DNA from: Diphasiastrum complanatum
Lineage: Eukaryota > Streptophyta > Lycopodiopsida > Lycopodiales > Lycopodiaceae
Length of the DNA stretch: 64,000 nt
Direction of reading: 5' to 3'
Assembly: GCA_029204225.1 (NCBI GenBank)
Contig: CM055092.1
Coordinates: forward strand, 74,068,857 to 74,132,856
Of this stretch, positions 57,799 to 64,000 are shown piece after piece (position 1 is the first letter of the stretch; each line of letters begins with the position of its first letter). Under the pieces are notes generated by a model that ran no database searches, had not been told where the DNA came from, and saw nothing but the letters and a program-made list of their open reading frames with translations. Made by a program: the position numbers and the translations under genes.

Positions 57799-60700
57799 AT
57801 GTCGTCCAATCCCAGTTCAAGTTCTGATGATCCCGAAGCAAGCAAGCTCGACATCCAGCTATGCAAGTTAGACCTTACAGAGATGCAGACCTGGTACCAG
57901 CAGGCGGAGTCCTTCTTCAAGAAAATTGAATTTCAGATCCCTGTCTTGACAGACTATCAAAGCCCGTATCTGGTACACATGGCATATGCCAATTATCATA
58001 CCACGGCAAGATCATGTCAAATCATAGTTCCCCTTATAAGGAATTATGTTTATAACGTATCTTTTGTGGTAGCCGACTTGCAACCTTATGGGTTCCCGCG
58101 AGGACCAAACACTGTCACAAGGGCACTCCAAAAGATAGAGCAAACGACATATTTCAAGTACATTGATCCCTCTGTGACCAAGTGGAAGAACAATAATGGG
58201 TACAGGCTGGAAGCCATCAACGACAAGCAACTTCAAGCAGCATGTGCCTATCTCACCAGATGCACACAAAAACCTCGAATGAAAGTGCTGAGGGTATCCA
58301 TGTCCCCGTTTCACATGATGGCAGATTCACGACTGCATGTCCAGAACCTCTATGATTGGGCACAGTTTGCTTCGATTTGTCTTCATGAGTGCATTAAGAA
58401 CAAGTAGCCCATCACAATATTGGAATATCCGATGACAGATATCACTCTTCATCAAGTACAAAACGGCCCAAAGCTTCAATAACAACTGCAGCTTGCGGAC
58501 AAGGCATGGGAAGTTCCCATTGAACACAAGAAGTCCAAGCGTGCAAGAACAACTTCACCATCGGGATCCCAGACTAAACGAGTCAGCACTAGTATCCTCC
58601 CTCTGGTGCAGAAGCCAAGAAAAGACAAGAGAAGCTTCAAGTTGGGAGCAGTTTTCGATGGTTCCACCTCATATGGTGGCAGCTCATCAACAACATCACA
58701 ACAACACTCGTCATCCTCACATGTCATCGATGGAGGTGATGGAGCAACCACCTCAACACTGGCACCTGACACGACAGTACCTCAAGTCACAAGTCAGCCA
58801 GATGAAGCCACCACCCCACCCACACTGATTACTATGCCAATGCCACCAACATCACTATTGGCACAAATTGTGGGGGGGGAGGAGGAGTGGGGATATCCAG
58901 TCCCCAGGACACAGAAGCGGCTCAGCAACCACAATCCCATCAAGTCCACACGCTGACATGTCGCAATATTTTGATGCCGCAGACCTGATGGAAATCAGCG
59001 ACGACGAGCCAGAAAAGGAGAAGCAGCCAGGAAGAAGTCAAACCCCTCCACTAACCACCACCACCACAACAGCTACTAACATCATCCCTCCACCTCCACC
59101 TCCACCTCCATCTTCAACTCTAACACCATGTTTGTTTTTTGGTTTAGCCTCGCCATCCCATACCCCAGATCAGTACCCAACCCTCACTAACCTTGAAAAT
59201 CTCACTAAAGCAGCCAAGCGCTCAGTGATTGGCCTATCCGAAACGAGCTACCACATGCAATGGTTGGTGAGACAGCATCAAGTGCTCGAGAGCAAGGTCC
59301 AACATCAAGACCAAGAGATTGTACGATATCAAAGGCTGGCCAAAGAAAAAGAGAAAGAGATAATGGAAACCAAATCCGTGATGGTTGGGCAGAAATCCAC
59401 TTTGGAAGAGGTCCAGCAACAACTGAAGCACCAGATGGTCCAAATCGACCAAGTACGAGACAGATCATCTAGTGCAATGACAGTCGATGCTCCTCTAGTG
59501 AAGCCCGAGGACATTCAATTCCAGGCCCCACAGGCCTCAGCCATCTAGATGGAAAAATATGTAAGGCTAATCCAGGAACGGGAAGACGAAAAGCGAAATT
59601 TCGAAAATATTGTGGCCAAACAAGAGAAGATCATCCTGGAGCCCCAGAAGCAGCTGGAAGACACTACGAAGGCCCTGCAACAAGTCTTGGACAAGGTGAA
59701 CCAACTATGGGACACGATGTGCAAGGCTCAAGCAGGTGCTCAATCAATAAACCCGCGAGATGATGATGGGAATGATGGCACAGAAAATCAAGGCGGGCAA
59801 ACCCACCCATCAGACGGTAGCTCAGGATCGGGTGGCCAGAGAGCCGGTGCTGCTTCCATGACTTTTCCTCGACCCCCTCCCACCTTTAACCCTTCCTCCT
59901 ACTCTACATTTAATTTTTCTGAAACATTCATTCCAACTTACCCAATTCTTCCATCTCCCTTCTCTTCATCATCTCCTAGCAAAATAATGGGCCCATCAAA
60001 AGGTCCAGCTGACACTTACAAAGCCCGACGGGACGAGTTCCTCCAACAACTCCACTCCCTCGGTGCTACGTATAACTTGTTGATTCCACCGCCTCCTAAA
60101 CCGTTCACCCCCACACCCCTCTCCCCAGATCATTCCATCCCTGACCTTCCAGAAACTGACACTAACATGGGGGGTGATGATGACTTTTCGGCAGACCAAC
60201 CAGATTCGAGAAGGTTCTCGTCCAGACCAGACACAAGTGCAGTTGAGCCATCAACAAGCGAGCAGGCTAAAGAGAAAGATACGAGCACCAAGGCCCTAGA
60301 TGATTATCTGGCAAGGCCATCTCAGCTGCATATGACAACTTTCCCCACTAGGCCCAGAGGCAAACTGGCTGACACAAGGGAGTCAGAGAAATTTGAGAGA
60401 AAATACCCTCCCAACATGAGGGGAGGCAAAGACGACATCGATCAAAGCCAATACTCCACCAGGGCCGAGATCATTGCCGCGCTACAACCGTAGCCAGAAT
60501 GGTGGACTAAAGTCCTAAAAGATAACATGCGGCTTCAAGAATATTTGAAAGCACCAGCATGGAAGCGAGTTGATCCTTTCTACATGCCACTCAAATGCAA
60601 AAACCCATGGCCGGTGGAAAAGCCCCGAGTGGAGTTAGTAAACTGGCCAGTCATTCTGGGAATTTCAGAGAGAACCTCCCCGGATGATCTGAGGCTACAA

Positions 60701-61108
60701 TTACTCAACTTCGGGCACAAATACAAATCAAGTGCCGATCTCTGCGTGCAGGAAAGTGCCGAATATTGCAGATTCATGGCCTTTCTAATGCAGCAAGAGT
60801 GTTTTTGGGATCGAGGCTTGGATCCAATTAGGATCAATCCAAATACGGCCCTCCAGTCAGAAGAAGACCATGAGATGATGGCCAGGCTATTCTACAGAGC
60901 GGCCTTCATGTCGTAACATTATGTGACCATGGTGGAAGACTGGCATGAAATGGGCTTCGTAGAAAAAATAAGAGAATATCTGGGGCCCCTCAACTTCGGA
61001 AGTAAGCTCCGGTTTTGAAGCTTTGGGCCGGAAGATGAGCGAGCGAAAGCAGACTGCACAACGACAAGGCGAGCAGGATTTACAAGAAGTGCTCAAGAGG
61101 GCTGATAT
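57799..61108 (+). pseudogene. Long unidentified post-integrase frame (~1,100 codons, interrupted)
   Basis: ATG at 57799 (MSSNPSSSSDDPEASKLDIQ). The frame runs in phase 1 through TAG 58405 and TAA 58480 to a G run near 58870, where phase 2 takes over through TAG 59546, TAG 60491, TAA 60914 and TGA 61016. Between stops the reading is continuous and protein-like: a globular ~200-aa start (FFKKIEFQIPVLTDY, YKHN-free, helix-rich), a basic Ser/Thr-rich part (KKSKRARTTSPSGS), poly-Pro, a coiled coil (HQVLESKVQHQDQEIVRYQR; VRLIQEREDEKRNFEN), a Pro/Ser-rich hinge, and a second globular part (LKAPAWKRVDPFYMPLKCKN). No env-like membrane segment or known enzyme motif is visible. All stops could derive from CAG, CAA or CGA by C-to-T change. 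Function unknown. Confidence 0.7.
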
Positions 61109-61254
61109 GTAGCGGCCAATTGGGAGACTTCCAATTTTGACGAATAAATTTTGTGGATAATAAGCACCTGGTTTTATGGAAGCGAACGAAAATCCACGCT
61201 TTTCCAAGTGCCAAGCGGAAGACATCACCGGTGTTGCAGTGGGTCCTGCAACAG

Positions 61255-61269
61255 ATTAGGGGTGGATAA
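61255..61269 (+). other. Polypurine tract of the gypsy element
   Basis: TTAGGGGTGGATAA directly precedes the 3' LTR start TGTTATCATC. Purine-rich sequence at this position primes plus-strand DNA synthesis. Confidence 0.65.
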
Positions 61270-62310
61270 TGTTATCATCTCTCTCACCCATGACCGAGGA
61301 GGTCTCAGAAAGAAGAGAGCGGAAGAAGTTGAGAGCCGAGCATGAGAGCTGAGGAAATACTAGCTAGGAAGACAGTGAGTTAACTATGTGAGCCTACATG
61401 GTGTATCCCAAAGAAGGAATGACCATGTAGGAGCTAGTAATGTTTCCTAGGCATTGTATATAAAGGTAGACCCCCCTTAAATTAGTTAGAGTGAGCCACC
61501 TTTTGGTGGTGACCTTTAGTGGAAGGGCAAATTCCACACGTAATTCTAATTTAGTGGAATTGCCACATGGGCTCCACGTGGGTAGCCTTCTTGCTTATTT
61601 AAGGGCCCCCCTCTTTTGTGAGGGAGCTTTGATTGTATTGTCAAGTTCTCTTGAGCAAATAAAGAGGATCCTCCACGAGTTCTTGATGGTAGCTTAGCTC
61701 CTTGTTCATGGCAATGCTCTTGAGTGAGATTTCTATGAGCATGCTTGATTCCTTTGCATTGTGGATTAACTAGGTTCTTGTTTCTTGTTTCTTGCTTAGT
61801 TGTGGATTAGCATTCAGTTCTTGTTTGTGGAATCTTGTAGTAATCAACATTCAAGTAAACTAGATAGGCTGGTTTGTGGTATAGATCTTGCATACTCCCT
61901 TACAGCCCAGTTCTTGATTGTTCTTGAGTAGTCTAAGCATCAAGTAATGAGTGTTTCTTGATTCTTAAATTGTTAAAATGTTGTTAGGAATCTAGTTTCT
62001 TGAATCTTGTTTCTTGTTTCAGTAGCTAATCTGGTTCTTGATTGTTTTCTGATTTAGTAGTTAGTGGTAGGATTGCTCTCTATATTGAACGTTGATCTTC
62101 TTGAGCTTTGTCTGGTTACATATGTAGCTGAGTATCGGATTTGAGTTACCCACTGACAAGCTGGGAATACATGTTTAAACCTGAGTAATGCTTCTGCTCT
62201 GTAACAGTTCTAATAAGAAGAAGAACCACAAAGAACCGTAACAACAGAAGTAAAGTAATCCAAGAAGAAGAAAGAGATAAAAAGAAACGTGTTCACTGAA
62301 TCTGTGAACA
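61270..62310 (+). repeat. 3' LTR of the gypsy element
   Basis: 1041 bp, beginning TGTTATCATCTCTC and ending CTGAATCTGTGAACA. It matches the 5' LTR apart from scattered substitutions, a short extra segment near 61340 and loss of about 10 nt of the terminal inverted repeat. Confidence 0.93.
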
Positions 62311-62319
62311 CATCCAGTT

Positions 62320-62935
62320 TGCTTATTTTCTGTCTATGCACTCAGTCAAATTTTTTCGAATTTTGGAATGTAACACTGGCAAATGGCAAAACGAATCTTG
62401 TAGTATTGGAAAGGCACCTACAATTTTGGGTTGATCTACGAAAGCAAGAATGATTTTATCCTACAACATTACAACGATGCAAGTTGGGCAAGTTGTAAGG
62501 ACGACAAGAAGTCGATAACTAGTGAATGTTCAATCTTATGTGGAGCTGCAATCAGTTGGACCTACAAGAAGCAGACATTGGTGGCTCAGTCTTCGTGTGA
62601 AGCATACTGCGTAGCAACCTTAAAGGTGGCGAACAAGGTAATGTGGTTGAAGATGATGTTCGAAGGGATTGGCATACCACACCGAGAACCCTCCATCATG
62701 AAGATGGATTCACAGTGCTATTTATTTAGCCTAGGATCCGGTTTTTCATTCAACAACCAAGCATATACCTCTGAAGTATCATCACATTTGAGATCTTATC
62801 CCGAAAAGAGAGCTTTGTGTCGAATTCATGAAATCCGAAGACATGATCACAGACCTCCTGACCAAACCATTGTTTACAAAACATAGAAGATCAATCAGAA
62901 TCAGATGAAAAAGGTTGTATCGTTCAAGAGGGAGT
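62320..62935 (+). pseudogene. Decayed Ty1/copia RNase H end
   Basis: ILQHYNDASWASCKDDKKSI carries the RNase H DASW motif, then ISWTYKKQTLVAQSSCEAY and KVANKVMWLKMMFEGIG. After 62720 the frame drifts. A purine-rich CAAGAGGGAG precedes TGTTGGAAATGG at 62936, the presumed 3' LTR start. It is on the plus strand, opposite to the copia remnant left of the gypsy element, so the two are not halves of one copy. Confidence 0.88.
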
Positions 62936-63715
62936 GTTGGAAATGGTGAACTCAATTGACCCTTTTTTTCTGGACACATCCCCTGAACAGCCGATGTCTC
63001 ATAAGCTTGGCATCAATTGTCAAATTGAAGGTGTATCCATAAATATGAGGAAGATTACCTTTCAAATTGGCATAAGTCCACGCAACACATCACATTACAC
63101 TGTAGACAATGATTTAGCTTGTTCTAAAAAATAAACACTACAATTCTCAAAAATTGAACAATCTTAGACCCATCTTCATTACTCAAATTGAGTGTGATAG
63201 TAGATTGGATATGAGGATGTTCAAGCATAGGTATTTTTTTCCATCGACTACACTCTTTTGCAAAGGAAAGTGGTCCTTCACAATGAAGGCATTTAACTTG
63301 TTGACACAAACGCTCAAATTCCCATCCTTTTAGAATCGATAATGATTGGTGATAGCTAAGCACTTTAACTGATAGTGTAGATGGATTCAACCCTATATAA
63401 CTTTTCAAACTCAATGTTTTTTTTTTTTTTTTTTTTTTTTTTCATATTTTGGATTTATGTGAAAGTGCATTTGTCTCATAGGCATGACATCATTTGCCAA
63501 ATTGAAGGTGTATGCATAAATATGAGAAAGATTATTTTCAAATTTGCAAACACATCGCATTACATTGTAGACAATGATTCAGCTTGTTCTAAAAAATCAA
63601 CACGACGATCATAAAAAATCGAACAATCTTAGACCCATCTTCAATACTCAAATTAAGTGTGATAGTAAATTGGATATGAGGATGTTCAAGCGTAGGTATT
63701 TTTTTCATCGACTGC
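62936..63715 (+). repeat. Probable copia 3' LTR start and a 477-bp-offset duplication
   Basis: From TGTTGGAAATGG at 62936. Segments at about 62996-63240 and 63473-63715 are duplicates: GTCTCATAAGC/GTCTCATAGGC, GTAGACAATGAT, AACAATCTTAGACCCATCTT, GATATGAGGATGTTCAAGC. A poly-T run (63419-63442) lies between them. The second copy may be a separate LTR fragment. Confidence 0.75.
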
Positions 63716-64000
63716 ATTTCTTCAGTCACCTAAAAAAAGTTTTTCGACTACTCAACAACCTCTATTTTGAGTCACTTTCTTCTTGATTTGTAGATTACCA
63801 CGACAACAATAATTTGGAAGATAGATTGAATGGAAATGATAGTATATGTAAGAGTCAATAGGAAAGGATTGATAGCTCATTCCATTCTTAACTTGCTTGA
63901 TATGCCAACAAAACTTGCACATCAGTCTTGATTGACATCTCTTCTCAAATGCTCGCAAGTTGTTTCATATTGTTCTTTATCTATCTTTCTGACTTCAAGG
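63716..64000. other. Nothing recognised
   Basis: AT-rich sequence to the window edge with one minus-strand frame of 68 codons and no domain. Confidence 0.4.

Larger units (their letters stand above)
46400..62310 (+). mobile_element. 15.9-kb Ty3/gypsy element with long post-integrase frame
   Basis: Paired LTRs (46400-47430 and 61270-62310), a TTTGGCGCC primer site, gag, protease, RT, RNase H and integrase in gypsy order, then a long sense-strand frame before the polypurine tract. The size and extra 3' ORF suggest the Tat/Athila branch. The LTRs look closely similar by eye, while the coding part is riddled with stops, frameshifts, a 293-bp duplication and a copia fragment. The simplest reading is that a long-dead genome was copied in trans. 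The first base pair of the 5' LTR is altered (AG for TG) and no clear target duplication was found. Confidence 0.9.

Noticed and set aside
46400-62320. The copia remnants on both sides of the gypsy element as one interrupted copy
   Set aside because: They are on opposite strands and both contain the RNase H end, so they are separate copies.

Overview
The window is nuclear DNA from a seed plant. It carries pieces of two spliced plant genes on the minus strand, long introns, many (CT/GA)n, (TA)n and (GT)n microsatellites, and a dense mix of decayed Ty1/copia and Ty3/gypsy elements. No prokaryotic or organellar gene layout is visible. The species cannot be named; the large introns and old, nested retroelements would fit an early-diverging angiosperm, but that is only a guess.

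Region 1 (about 1-14.1 kb) is the 5' half of a GBF-interacting-protein-1-like (GIP1-like) gene on the minus strand. Four coding exons can be placed by motif, splice site and phase: 13878-13692, 11924-11881, 3432-3297 and 2916-2781. The rest of the gene runs off the left edge. Intron 2 is about 8.4 kb and holds most of the odd sequence: a CpG-rich palindromic block, an AT-hook pseudogene tail, a G/C-run minisatellite made of tandem hairpins, a (TA)n-flanked 2.7 kb element encoding a BED-type zinc finger and a coiled-coil protein with an 84-bp CCAAT-bearing array beside it, and further palindromic blocks.

Region 2 (14.1-35 kb) is intergenic retroelement territory. It holds a deleted copia element reduced to LTR / RNase H tail / LTR (16.95-17.8 kb), a decayed copia copy (18.6-20.7 kb), a detached gypsy-type LTR (20.8-21.5 kb), and a copia copy with an open gag-protease-integrase frame truncated inside reverse transcriptase (23.4-27.9 kb, minus). 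A three-level nest follows at 29.4-34.1 kb: a gypsy-type LTR is split by a non-coding LTR element, which is itself split by a copia solo LTR with a clean 5-bp target duplication.

Region 3 (35-44.5 kb) has a (TG)n-flanked palindromic element, simple arrays (14-bp, 25-bp, CA-rich), and a small three-exon gene on the minus strand (40132-39297, 159 aa) for a conserved-looking plant protein of unknown function. A CT-rich block with telomere-like CCCTAA repeats lies about 2.5 kb upstream of its start codon.

Region 4 (44.6-64 kb) is dominated by a 15.9 kb Ty3/gypsy element on the plus strand with paired LTRs of about 1.03 kb. Its order is leader minisatellite, gag with several zinc knuckles, protease, RT, RNase H, integrase, then a very long extra open frame of about 1,100 codons between integrase and the 3' LTR. 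Its coding part carries many stops and frameshifts, a 293-bp tandem duplication in RT, and an inserted copia RT fragment. The element sits between two oppositely oriented copia remnants.

Apart from the two host genes, everything functional-looking here is selfish DNA. The best leads are the gypsy accessory frame and the microsatellite-bound palindromic elements, including the one with its own two ORFs.
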